Shown: positions 1 through 7,229, numbered from the stretch's first letter. The stretch: DNA of 13,446 nucleotides from an uncultured Eggerthellaceae bacterium (GCA_946626265.1 CAMOUE010000039.1:1-13446); one strand, 5' to 3'. A program made the numbers and translations. The notes: generated by a model not told the origin, from the sequence alone.

Positions 1-424
1 GGACGAGCTGGGAGACGACGACGCGCTCGGTGCCGTTGATGATGAACGTGCCGCGGGGGGTCATCAGCGGGAAATCGCCGACGAACACCTCCTGCTCCTT
101 GATCTCGCCCGTCTCCTTGTTGATGAAGCGGATCTCGACGAACAGCGGCGCCTGGTAGCTGACGTCCTTCTCCTTGCATTCGTCGACCGTGTACTTGGGC
201 TCGCCGAAGCGGTGGGCGCCGAACTCTACGGCCATGTCCTTCGTCGAGTTCTCGATCGGGCTGATGTCCGAGAACGCCTGCGCCAAGCCTTCGGTTGTGA
301 ACTGCTTGAAACTTTCCGTCTGGATGGCGATCAGATTCGGGACGTCCATGACGTCGGGAATCTTGGCGAATGATCGCCTAACCCTGTAATTGCTGGTGGG
401 AGTGGTATTTTTCGTTGTTGCCAC
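1..424 (-). CDS. rpoB: RNA polymerase beta subunit, N-terminal part (cut by window edge)
   Basis: This is the first 141 codons of the RNA polymerase beta subunit, part of the catalytic core that transcribes all genes. The translated N-terminus shows the family pattern: a lead-in with IPDVMDVPNLIAIQTESF, then SPIENSTKDMAVEFG, then the beta-lobe strand YQAPLFVEIRFINKETGE, and finally PLMTPRGTFIINGTERVVV, one of the most conserved early segments of RpoB. The start is a GTG at 424-422, chosen because an AAGGAGG Shine-Dalgarno lies at 440-434, nine bases upstream. The rest of the gene continues beyond base 1. It follows the yacP-like gene in the same direction but has its own promoter in the gap. 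Identity is certain; only the exact start could be argued. Confidence 0.97.
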   Translation of the reverse strand, partial: MATTKNTTPTSNYRVRRSFAKIPDVMDVPNLIAIQTESFKQFTTEGLAQAFSDISPIENSTKDMAVEFGAHRFGEPKYTVDECKEKDVSYQAPLFVEIRFINKETGEIKEQEVFVGDFPLMTPRGTFIINGTERVVVSQLV

Positions 425-478
425 GAGGGTCTTCCTCCTTTGCGAGCTCCCGTTTTCCGCAAAATTGCACAGCTTAAT

Positions 479-507
479 AAAATATGACGGAAGGTACCTC
501 GTGTCAA
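479..507 (-). promoter_or_regulatory. Probable sigma-70-type promoter of rpoB
   Basis: On the minus strand a perfect TTGACA (-35, at 507-502) is followed by exactly 17 bases and then TATTTT (-10, at 484-479, four of six consensus bases). Transcription would begin near 472, giving a leader of about 48 bases that ends in the AAGGAGG ribosome site. The gap between the yacP-like gene and rpoB (425-584) is strikingly AT-rich against GC-rich neighbours, as expected of a strong housekeeping promoter. It would let rpoB be expressed independently of the long operon upstream. Confidence 0.8.
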
Positions 508-584
508 TATCTTTTTTTACAAACTATGTATGTTTGCTGTTGTTTTACCTTATCTACCTGGTGTTTAGCTGTTGGAAATAATGC

Positions 585-1133
585 TTAGAGCGCCGTGCCG
601 TCGCGCAGCGCCTTCAGCTTCGCGAGCGTCTCGGAGTCGATGCGGTCCGCGACCGTGCGCTTGTGCGAGACCTTTGGCGTCTCGTCGAGCACGGCGTCGT
701 GGTAGTAGCGGTCGACCTCGATGCTGAAACCCTCCGCGCTCATGCGGTCGACGCCGAGGCCGAACACGGTATCCTGGATCGTCGCGTCGCTCGTGACGAC
801 GAGGACCTCGTAGCCGTTCTCGCGGCCCTCGTGCGACAGCTTCTCTATGACCTTGTCGGCGCTCGAGCCGCTCGCGGAGAACATGACGCGCACGCCGCCG
901 ACCGTCTGCGACGAGCCGGTCGACTCGGCGTTTCCCCCGCCGTCGAACACGATCGTGGCCTGGTATTCGCGTCCTGCGTAGTTCACGACGTCGTTCACGA
1001 GCATCTCGCGCGCGCGGTTGAACCAGTCGTGGTCGTAGTCGGGAAGGTCGAGCGCCATGTTCTTGTAGCGGCTGCCCGAGCGCAAGACGTTGAAACCGTC
1101 GATGATGAGCAGCCGTTTTCTCGTCATGGGCAT
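585..1133 (-). CDS. YacP/Rae1-like NYN-domain ribonuclease
   Basis: This 182-residue protein belongs to the YacP (NYN, PIN-like) nuclease family. The B. subtilis member Rae1 is a ribosome-associated endoribonuclease that cleaves mRNA during translation. Visible family features are the N-terminal strand and acid RLLIIDGFNVLR (residues 7-18), the helix with AREMLVNDVVNYAG, the strand ending in acid IVFDGGG, the segment VMFSASGSSADKVIEKL, and VVTSDATIQDTVFGLG with its conserved Thr-Ser-Asp. Together these make the metal-binding acidic site of a PIN-like fold. The start is seven bases after the rlmB stop; a second ATG two codons later (1127) is equally possible because neither has a strong Shine-Dalgarno. 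The rlmB-yacP pairing is conserved in Firmicutes. The family assignment is firm, but the mRNA-cleaving role in this organism is inferred. Confidence 0.88.
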   Translation of the reverse strand: MPMTRKRLLIIDGFNVLRSGSRYKNMALDLPDYDHDWFNRAREMLVNDVVNYAGREYQATIVFDGGGNAESTGSSQTVGGVRVMFSASGSSADKVIEKLSHEGRENGYEVLVVTSDATIQDTVFGLGVDRMSAEGFSIEVDRYYHDAVLDETPKVSHKRTVADRIDSETLAKLKALRDGTAL

Positions 1134-1140
1134 GGCGACG

Positions 1141-1887
1141 CTACCAGTTCTGCCGAAGCCACTCGTACATCATGGCCGTCGAGGACTGCGCCACGTTCAG
1201 GGAGGAGACCTCCCCCATCATCGGGAGCTTGCCTGCCATGTCGCAATGCTCGAGCACGAGATGCGATATGCCCTCCTGCTCGTTTCCCATGACGAGCACG
1301 ATCTTGCCCTTGAGGTTGACCTCCCAGGCGAGGTTGTTCGAATGCTCGGTGGCGGCGCAGATCCAGAAGCCCGCCTTCTTGAAGCGCTCGAGCGCGTTGG
1401 CGATGTTGGACGTCTGCGCGATCGGGAGATGAGCGACGGCGCCCGCAGAGCTCTTGTAGGTGCTCGCCTCGACGCGCGCGCTCCTCTTGTTGGGGATGAC
1501 GACGCCGGACGCCCCCACCGACTCGGCGGAGCGGATTATCGCGCCGAGGTTACCCGCGTCTGTGAGGTGGTCGCACACGACGACGAGCGCCCGTCCCTCA
1601 TGCCCTTCGGCGTACGCGAGCGCCGCGTCGACGATATCGCCGACGCCCTTGTAGGGGAACGGCTTCGTCTCGGCCATGACGCCCTGGTGGCTCCCGCGGG
1701 CCGACTTCTGGTCGAGCTCGGCGCGCGGGACCTCGATGACCTGCACGTCGCGCTGGCGCGCCTTGCGCAAGACGTCGTTTACGAGCGGGTCTCGCTTGGC
1801 GTTGTCGGCCAAAAGTATCTTCTTCAGGGGCACGTCGGTGCGCAGCGCCTCGATGACCGGGCGCTTTCCTTCTACGTAATCTGCCAT
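1141..1887 (-). CDS. rlmB: 23S rRNA 2'-O-methyltransferase, TrmH/SpoU family (RlmB-like)
   Basis: This 248-residue SPOUT-class, SAM-dependent RNA 2'-O-ribose methyltransferase has the RlmB architecture. An N-terminal L30e-like substrate-binding domain (VEGKRPVIEALRTDVPLKKI at 5-24, then SARGSHQGVMA) precedes the knotted catalytic domain. Catalytic motifs are motif 1 DHLTDAGNLGAIIRSAESVG, motif 2 VLVMGNEQEGIS, and motif 3 PMMGEVSSLNVAQSSTAMMY. E. coli RlmB methylates G2251 of 23S rRNA. Two signatures deviate: motif 1 has Asp-Ala-Gly where the family usually has Asp-Pro, and motif 3 has SLNVAQSS rather than the usual SLNVSvAA. The start at 1887 is preferred because it has an AGGGAAGGA Shine-Dalgarno (1899-1891) and matches the family N-terminus; the open frame continues upstream without family-like sequence. 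The family is certain; the exact target nucleotide is inferred. Confidence 0.9.
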   Translation of the reverse strand: MADYVEGKRPVIEALRTDVPLKKILLADNAKRDPLVNDVLRKARQRDVQVIEVPRAELDQKSARGSHQGVMAETKPFPYKGVGDIVDAALAYAEGHEGRALVVVCDHLTDAGNLGAIIRSAESVGASGVVIPNKRSARVEASTYKSSAGAVAHLPIAQTSNIANALERFKKAGFWICAATEHSNNLAWEVNLKGKIVLVMGNEQEGISHLVLEHCDMAGKLPMMGEVSSLNVAQSSTAMMYEWLRQNW

Positions 1888-1911
1888 AGGTCCTTCCCTA
1901 ACGACGAAAGC

Positions 1912-1973
1912 GGCAACGATGCCGGGCTCGCCCGCCGCCGCGACGCGCGGAGATGGGCGAGCCCTCCGTTGCC
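1912..1973. repeat. Two-part inverted repeat between proS and rlmB
   Basis: A large hairpin fills most of the 91-base gap between proS and rlmB. The inner arms GGGCTCGCCC (1924-1933) and GGGCGAGCCC (1955-1964) are perfect 10-bp complements, and the outer arms GGCAACG (1912-1918) and CGTTGCC (1967-1973) are perfect 7-bp complements. The two arm pairs are separated by unequal unpaired bases (5 and 2). In the direction of transcription the structure is followed by a T-poor sequence, so it is not a clear intrinsic terminator. It sits 12 bases ahead of the rlmB ribosome site and could act as a partial terminator, an mRNA processing or stability element, or a translational control element. Confidence 0.6.
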
Positions 1974-1978
1974 TTATG

Positions 1979-3730
1979 CTATGCGAACAGCTCGTCGAGA
2001 ACGTCGAGGCCCGCTTCCTTCTTGAAGTCGGCCTTCTCGGTGAAATCGAGCGCCTCGGCCACCTCGTCGACGGCGAAATCGCGCTTCTGGCCGGTCTTGC
2101 GGAGCTTGACCTCGACCTTGCCCTCGGCCAGGCCGCGCTTTCCGACGACGACCTGAAGCGGCCAGCCGATGAGGTCGGCATCGGCGAACTTGACGCCGGC
2201 GCGCTCCTTGCGGTCGTCGATGACGACCTCGATGCCGCGCTCGGCGAGCTCGGAGGCGATCTTCTCGGCCGCGGGCGCGACGACGTCGTCGCCGACCGTC
2301 AGCGGGATGACGCAGACGTGGGCGGGCGCGACGGACAGCGGCCAGATGATGCCCTGGTCGTCGTGGTACTGCTCGACGACGGCAGCCATCGAGCGCGACA
2401 CGCCGACGCCGTAGCAGCCCATGATGAACGGCTTCTCGGTGCCGTCCTCGTCCATGAACGTGGCGCCCATGGACTCGGAGTACTTCGTGCCGAGCTGGAA
2501 CACCTGCGACACCTCGATGCCGCGCGCGCCCTCGAGCGCCTTGCCGCAATGGGGACAGGCGTCGCCCGGCTTGACGGTGCACAGGTCGGCCCATGCGTCG
2601 ACCGTGAAGTCCTCGCCGAGGCGCGCGCCCACGTAGTGGTAGCCCTCCTCGTTGGCGCCGACGGCCCATTGCGAAACGTCCTTGAGGCTTCGGTCGGCCA
2701 TGACGAAGGTTCCCTCGGGCAACCCGACAGGGCCCATGGAACCCTTGAACAGGCCGTGGTTTACCATTTCCTCGTCCGTCAGAAGCTCGAAGCCCAAAAC
2801 CTCCCGGTTGATCTTGATCTCGTTGAGCTCGTGGTCGCCGGGGATGAACAGCACGATGAGCTTGCCGTCGGCGTCCTTGCCGGAAAGGGCCTTCATGCAG
2901 GAGGACTCGGGAATGTCGAGGAAGCCGGCGAGCTCCTCGATCGTGTGGATGCCCGGAGTCGAGATCTTCTCCATCCCGTCGCGGGCGTACTCCGTGGGAT
3001 GGGGGATGCACTCCCCCGCCTCGGCGTCGGCGGCGTAGCCGCATTCGCAGTAGACGAGCTCGGCCTCGCCGTACTCGGCGAGCGCCATGAACTCGGTCGT
3101 GACCTTCCCGCCGATCTGGCCGGAGTCGGCCTCGACGGCGCGCCAGGTCAGGCCCATGCGGTCGCACATGCGCGCGTAGGCGTCGCTCGTCTCGTCATAC
3201 GTCTCCTGCAGGGACTCCTGCGTCGCGTGGAAGCTGTAGCCGTCCTTCATCATGAACTCGCGCGAGCGCATGAGGCCGAAGCGCGGGCGGATCTCGTCGC
3301 GGAACTTCACCTGCGTCTGGTACAGGTAGGCGGGCAACTGCTTGTAGCTCCTCAGCTCGTTGCGCACGAGCGACGTGATGAGCTCCTCGTGCGTGGGCCC
3401 CAGGCAGTACTCGACGCCATGGCGGTCGGTCATGCGGGCGAGCTCGGGGCCGTAGTCGTCCCAACGCCCCGACTCGTGCCAGATGTCGGCGGGCTGCACG
3501 AACGGCATGAGGATGCGCTCGGCGCCGATGTTGTCCATCTCCTCGTTGACGATCGCCTCGACCTTGCCGAGCACGCGCATGCCGAGCGGCAGAAACGAGT
3601 ACAGGCCGGCGGCGTTTTTTCGCATCATGCCGGCGCGCAGCAGCAGCCTGTGGCTTGCGAGCTCGGCGTCGGACGGGTCTTCCTTAAGCGTCGGCGCGTA
3701 CATCTTGCTCATGCGCATAATGTTTGTCAT
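1979..3730 (-). CDS. proS: Prolyl-tRNA synthetase, bacterial type with editing domain
   Basis: This class II aminoacyl-tRNA synthetase of 583 residues charges tRNA-Pro with proline. The catalytic core carries motif 1 around IGAERILMPFVQPADIWHE (68-86), the GPTHEE segment (111-116), motif 2 FRDEIRPRFGLMRSREF (143-159), and motif 3 GCYGVGVSRSMAA (438-450). A YbaK-like insertion domain at about 240-385, which in this family removes mischarged alanine, marks it as the bacterial form. Cysteine pairs CEC (229-231) and CPHC (392-395) flank the insertion. The C-terminal anticodon-binding domain starts near 468 (VAPAHVCVIPL). The ATG at 3730 overlaps the ispG stop as ATGA, suggesting translational coupling; GGAGGAG lies 11 bases upstream. 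In-frame ATGs four and six codons further in are weaker alternatives. Confidence 0.97.
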   Translation of the reverse strand: MTNIMRMSKMYAPTLKEDPSDAELASHRLLLRAGMMRKNAAGLYSFLPLGMRVLGKVEAIVNEEMDNIGAERILMPFVQPADIWHESGRWDDYGPELARMTDRHGVEYCLGPTHEELITSLVRNELRSYKQLPAYLYQTQVKFRDEIRPRFGLMRSREFMMKDGYSFHATQESLQETYDETSDAYARMCDRMGLTWRAVEADSGQIGGKVTTEFMALAEYGEAELVYCECGYAADAEAGECIPHPTEYARDGMEKISTPGIHTIEELAGFLDIPESSCMKALSGKDADGKLIVLFIPGDHELNEIKINREVLGFELLTDEEMVNHGLFKGSMGPVGLPEGTFVMADRSLKDVSQWAVGANEEGYHYVGARLGEDFTVDAWADLCTVKPGDACPHCGKALEGARGIEVSQVFQLGTKYSESMGATFMDEDGTEKPFIMGCYGVGVSRSMAAVVEQYHDDQGIIWPLSVAPAHVCVIPLTVGDDVVAPAAEKIASELAERGIEVVIDDRKERAGVKFADADLIGWPLQVVVGKRGLAEGKVEVKLRKTGQKRDFAVDEVAEALDFTEKADFKKEAGLDVLDELFA

Positions 3731-4782
3731 AGCTTTTCAATCTCCTCCATCAACGCGTCCACGATGGCGGCCTCTTCGACCTTGCGGACGACTTCACCCT
3801 TTACGAAAACGGCACCCGAACCCTTGCCGCACGCGACGCCGATGTCGGCATCGCGCGCCTCGCCGGGCCCGTTGACGATGCACCCCATCACGGCGACCTT
3901 CACGGGCGCCTTGACGGACTCGAGCCGCCTTTCGACGGACGTCGCCAATTCTATCAGGTTAACCTGGCAGCGTCCGCACGTCGGGCAACTAATTATCTCG
4001 GGACCGCGCCTCCTGAGGTCGAGCGCGGCGAGCAGCGTCCAGCAGGCGCGCACCTCGTTGACCGGGTCGTCGGTGAGCGAGATCCGCATCGTGTCGCCTA
4101 TGCCCTGCTCGAGCAGTATCCCGAGGCCGGAAGCCGATTTAATGACGCCTTGGAACTGCGTTCCCGCCTCCGTGACGCCGATGTGCAGCGGGATGGCCGG
4201 TATCTCCCTCGCGAGGAGCCGGTAGGTCTCGACCGTCGTCATCACGTCGTGGGCCTTGGCCGACACCACGAGGTCGCGAAACGAGTTCTCCTCGCAGAAG
4301 CGCGCGTACTGCGCGGCAGACGACGCCAGCTTCTCGGGCAGCGTCAGGTCCGTGCGCGCCGCAAGCTCGGAATCGAGCGAGCCGGCGTTCACGCCGATGC
4401 GGATGGGAATGCCCGCCTCGCGCGCCGCGTCGAGCACCGGCACGGTCGCGTCGAGGCCGCCGATGTTTCCCGGGTTGATGCGGAGCTTCGCCGCGCCGCG
4501 CCGGGCGGCCTCGATGGCGATGACGGGATCGAAGTGGACGTCGGCGACCACGGGCAGCGGCGAAGCCTTGCACACGGCCTCGAACGCGTCAAGGCACTCG
4601 CGCCTGGGGATGGCCATCCTCGCCACCTCGCACCCCGCCTCGGCAAGCGCCTCGATCTGGCGCACGTTTGCCTCTACGTCGTCGGCGCGCGCGTTGAGCA
4701 TGGACTGCACGACGACCGGCGCACCGCCGCCCATCGGAACCGAGCCGACCATCACGCGGCGCGTACACTCGTTAGGTTTCAC
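3727..4782 (-). CDS. ispG: 4-hydroxy-3-methylbut-2-en-1-yl diphosphate synthase (flavodoxin/ferredoxin)
   Basis: IspG (GcpE) is the iron-sulfur enzyme that converts 2-C-methyl-D-erythritol 2,4-cyclodiphosphate to HMBPP, the penultimate MEP-pathway step. The 351-residue product has the TIM-barrel half with VVADVHFDPVIAIEAARRG (78-96), KLRINPGNIGG (99-109) and RIGVNAGSLD (128-137). The [4Fe-4S] domain has ligands Cys266 and Cys269 (CPTCGRC), Cys301 and Glu308 (GCIVNGPGEA), matching the three-Cys plus Glu pattern of the family. An additional Cys272 follows the first pair. The length is typical of the short bacterial form. The start is a GTG at 4782 with AGGTGG just upstream, 18 bases after the rseP stop. 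It works with dxr, two genes upstream, in the same pathway. Confidence 0.97.
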   Translation of the reverse strand: MKPNECTRRVMVGSVPMGGGAPVVVQSMLNARADDVEANVRQIEALAEAGCEVARMAIPRRECLDAFEAVCKASPLPVVADVHFDPVIAIEAARRGAAKLRINPGNIGGLDATVPVLDAAREAGIPIRIGVNAGSLDSELAARTDLTLPEKLASSAAQYARFCEENSFRDLVVSAKAHDVMTTVETYRLLAREIPAIPLHIGVTEAGTQFQGVIKSASGLGILLEQGIGDTMRISLTDDPVNEVRACWTLLAALDLRRRGPEIISCPTCGRCQVNLIELATSVERRLESVKAPVKVAVMGCIVNGPGEARDADIGVACGKGSGAVFVKGEVVRKVEEAAIVDALMEEIEKL

Positions 4783-4800
4783 GAACCCACCTGCCTTCTC

Positions 4801-5913
4801 CTACCAGTTGCCGAAGATGAAACGTTGGATGTCCTGGTTCATCATGACCAGGAAGAACAGCATGAAAAGCGCGACGCCTGCAAACGACAGGTAGTTCATC
4901 GCGCGCAACGATATGACCTTGCGCCTGATGCGCTGATATACCTCGACGACGAACCGGCCCCCGTCGAGCGGCGGGATCGGCAGCATGTTCATGATCCCGA
5001 GCGAAACGGAAAGCATGGCCGTGAACGAGAACAGTTCGGTGAACCCCGCCTCGAAGGCCGACTTCGACATGACGGCGATTCCGACGACCGACGTCGAGTT
5101 CGAGACGGTGTCCGCGGCCGTCTGCGGGTTGAACAGACCGGCGACGGCCTGCACGACCATGCCGATGTACATGAAGCCCGCCTCGATCGCCTTGAGCGGC
5201 GGTATGACGATGTGGGACACCTCGCCCGTCTGGGTGTTCTGGTAGTCGAACCCGAGGACCGAGTAGATGACGACGAACGCGACGAGCGCGAAGAGGAGGT
5301 TGACCCCCGGTCCGGCTATCAGGATGACGGAACGCTTCCAGAACGGAAGCGAGCGGTACTGCTGGCGGTATTCCGAGAGGAAGAACGCATGTGGGTCTGC
5401 GAGCGCATGGGGCTCGCCCTCGTCGAGCTCGAGGGGCTCGCAGCCCGCCTTCGCAGACTTGGCGCGACGCCTCTGCAAGGCCGTGAGCTTGCGCTTGGGG
5501 ACGCGGTAGGTGTTGTACTCGTCCGATTTTTTCGGGCCGGTCACGGAGCCCCATTCGACGAGCTCCTCGAGGGCCTCGTAGGCATCGTCGTCGCTTATGC
5601 CGCAATCGCGTGCGACGTCCTCCATGAGCGCGGTCCCGCGCGCGTACACGCTCGCGAGGCAGGCCTCGAGGTGGGGGCTCATCTCGCCGGGCTCCATGCC
5701 GCACACGCGCGCATAGCCGCCGAGCGGGACCGCCGTCACGCCGAAGCGGGTCTCGCCCCGCTGCACTCCGATGGACGGGCCGGGAAGGCCGAGCATGAAC
5801 TCGGTGACGCGCACGCCGAACGCCCGCGCCGCGACGAAGTGCCCGCCCTCGTGGATGAACACGAGGAACCCGAGCACGATGGTCGCCGAGAGTATCATCA
5901 CCAAAATATCCAT
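4801..5913 (-). CDS. rseP: M50 site-2 intramembrane metalloprotease (RseP/RIP homologue), atypical domain layout
   Basis: This 370-residue protein has the zinc site of M50 intramembrane proteases: HEGGH at 21-25 in the first membrane segment (2-20) and the distal NMLPIPPLDGGRF (309-321) with Asp317. RseP, RasP and Rip1 homologues cut anti-sigma factors or membrane remnants after a first cleavage. FWKRSVILIAGPGVNLLFAL (191-210) forms the conserved second segment, and a last segment spans about 340-357. Two things are odd. The loop between PLGGYARV (63-70) and FWKR is about 120 residues, against about 30 in E. coli, and includes a helix-helix-wing-like stretch (92-140). The region between AGPGVN and the VVGIA equivalent (277-281) is only about 70 residues, too short for a PDZ domain. 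The ATG at 5913 is preferred; an upstream TTG at 5931 is the alternative. Protease class is certain, substrate unknown. Confidence 0.93.
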   Translation of the reverse strand: MDILVMILSATIVLGFLVFIHEGGHFVAARAFGVRVTEFMLGLPGPSIGVQRGETRFGVTAVPLGGYARVCGMEPGEMSPHLEACLASVYARGTALMEDVARDCGISDDDAYEALEELVEWGSVTGPKKSDEYNTYRVPKRKLTALQRRRAKSAKAGCEPLELDEGEPHALADPHAFFLSEYRQQYRSLPFWKRSVILIAGPGVNLLFALVAFVVIYSVLGFDYQNTQTGEVSHIVIPPLKAIEAGFMYIGMVVQAVAGLFNPQTAADTVSNSTSVVGIAVMSKSAFEAGFTELFSFTAMLSVSLGIMNMLPIPPLDGGRFVVEVYQRIRRKVISLRAMNYLSFAGVALFMLFFLVMMNQDIQRFIFGNW

Positions 5914-5926
5914 GCGCCCAATTATA
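5911..5926 (-). promoter_or_regulatory. Possible -10 element directly ahead of rseP (leaderless start)
   Basis: On the minus strand a perfect TATAAT (5926-5921) is followed by seven bases (TGGGCGC) and then the ATG of rseP (5913-5911). This spacing would put the transcription start at or one base before the ATG. No Shine-Dalgarno precedes that ATG, which agrees with a leaderless mRNA, a form common in Actinobacteria. No recognisable -35 sits at 16-18 bases, so promoter strength is uncertain. Co-transcription from dxr remains likely in any case. Confidence 0.35.
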
Positions 5927-6001
5927 CGCAAGGACGTCAGGCAACACGAAACGGCTGCAAATACGACATGAACCCGTGACTTGCGCGGGACTTCGCGCAG
6001 G

Positions 6002-7183
6002 TTACCTTATGTTCTCGCGCGCCAGCGCACGCGCCCACGCGTCGACTTCGGCGAGCTGCTCGACGGATTCGACGTCCTGCACGTCGTGGCGCTCCATGAC
6101 CGTCTCCACGCACTCGGCGATTCCCAGATAGCTGCCCTCCTCGGCGAGGAACGCCGCCACGGCGATTTCGTTCGCCGCGTTCATGACGCACGGCAGCGTG
6201 CCGCCCCGCTCGCCTGCCGCCCGCGCGAGCGCGAGGCAGCGGAACGTGTCGGTATCGGGCGCGGCGAACTCGAGGCTTCCGAGCTTCGTGAAGTCGAGGG
6301 GCTCGACGGGCGCGTCCCAGCGCTCGGGATAGCTGAGCGCGTACTGTATGGGTATGCGCATGTCCGTCGTCCCGAGGTGGGCCTTCACCGAACCGTCGGA
6401 GAACTCCACCATCGAGTGGATCGCGCTTTGCGGCTGGACGACGACGCTTATCTTGTCGTAGGGCATGGAGAAGAGGTGGTGCGCCTCGATGACCTCGAGG
6501 CCCTTGTTCATGAGCGTCGACGAGTCGATCGTGATCTTCGGGCCCATGTTCCACGTCGGATGCGCGAGCGCCTGCGCCGGCGTGATGTCGGCGAGCTCCT
6601 CGCGCTTCCTTCCTCTGAACGGACCTCCCGACGCCGTGACCCAGAGTCGCTCGACCTCGCGCGCCTCCTCTCCGATGAGACACTGATATATGGCGCCGTG
6701 CTCGGAGTCGATCGGCATGAGCGCGCCGGCGAGGCCGCGCGCGGACCCGACGCCCCGCGCGCGCATGTCCGCGTCGAGGCCGGCCGCGAGCGGCATTATC
6801 AAGTCGCCGCCCACCACGAGCGACTCCTTGTTCGCAAGCGCGAGGACCTTCCCCGCCCGCAGCGTCTCGTAGCTCGCGCGCAGGCCCGCGGCGCCGACGA
6901 GCGCGTTCACGACGACGTCGACGTCGGGATGCGTCGCCATCGCGGCGACCGCGTCGGCGCCGACCGAAACGTCGACCCCTTCGGGCACGTCCGCGAAGCG
7001 GGGCTCGCTTCCGAGCGCGACGCAGCGCACGTCGAACTCGCGGGCCTGTGCGAAGGCCTCCTCCGCGCGCCTTCCCGCGGCGAGCGCCACGACCTCGACC
7101 TTGTCAGGGTGGCGACGCGCCACGTCGAGCGTCTGCACGCCGATCGAGCCCGTCGAACCGAGCACGGCTATTCTTCTTGCCAT
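6002..7183 (-). CDS. dxr: 1-deoxy-D-xylulose-5-phosphate reductoisomerase
   Basis: Dxr rearranges and reduces DXP to 2-C-methyl-D-erythritol 4-phosphate with NADPH and a divalent metal, the committed MEP-pathway step and the target of fosmidomycin. The 393-residue product shows the Rossmann start ARRIAVLGSTGSIG (2-15), ANKESLVVGGD, the metal and substrate loop PIDSEHGAIYQCL, TASGGPFRGR, and the long conserved block HPTWNMGPKITIDSSTLMNK continuing GLEVIEAHHLF. VQPQSAIHSMVEFSDGS and MNAANEIAVAAFL follow. An N-terminal ATG at 7210 would add nine basic residues, but the ATG at 7183 has a good Shine-Dalgarno (AGAGGAGA, 7200-7193, nine bases away) and begins exactly where the Rossmann strand does, so it was chosen. 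It lies 46 bases after cdsA. Confidence 0.97.
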   Translation of the reverse strand: MARRIAVLGSTGSIGVQTLDVARRHPDKVEVVALAAGRRAEEAFAQAREFDVRCVALGSEPRFADVPEGVDVSVGADAVAAMATHPDVDVVVNALVGAAGLRASYETLRAGKVLALANKESLVVGGDLIMPLAAGLDADMRARGVGSARGLAGALMPIDSEHGAIYQCLIGEEAREVERLWVTASGGPFRGRKREELADITPAQALAHPTWNMGPKITIDSSTLMNKGLEVIEAHHLFSMPYDKISVVVQPQSAIHSMVEFSDGSVKAHLGTTDMRIPIQYALSYPERWDAPVEPLDFTKLGSLEFAAPDTDTFRCLALARAAGERGGTLPCVMNAANEIAVAAFLAEEGSYLGIAECVETVMERHDVQDVESVEQLAEVDAWARALARENIR

Positions 7184-7229
7184 GGTTGCACGTCTCCTCT
7201 TCGAATGCATGGCGGCGCTAGACGCGCCG

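Noticed and set aside
518..536. CAAAC/GTTTG hairpin beside a run of seven T
   Set aside because: The T-run precedes the hairpin on the plus strand and reads as A on the minus strand, so it cannot terminate the yacP-side transcript; the stem is only five bp.
390..581. Small plus-strand frame in the AT-rich gap, with a hydrophobic product
   Set aside because: It overlaps the rpoB promoter and 5' end on the opposite strand and starts inside rpoB; hydrophobicity follows from the T-rich strand.
1888..2181. N-terminal extension of rlmB to 2181
   Set aside because: The added residues are low-complexity Arg/Ser text overlapping proS; the start at 1887 has a ribosome site and the family N-terminus.
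1919..4225. A plus-strand open frame of 768 codons opposite proS and ispG
   Set aside because: It lies antisense to two certain genes, its product is the Leu/Ala/Arg/Asp/His-rich text typical of GC-rich antisense frames, and no domain is recognisable.
4150..5979. A plus-strand open frame of 609 codons opposite ispG and rseP
   Set aside because: Same antisense composition artefact; very rich in Arg, Asp, Glu and His with no recognisable motif.
5982..5999. TGCGCG/CGCGCA hairpin after dxr
   Set aside because: Six-bp stem with no T-run on either strand and common in GC-rich sequence.
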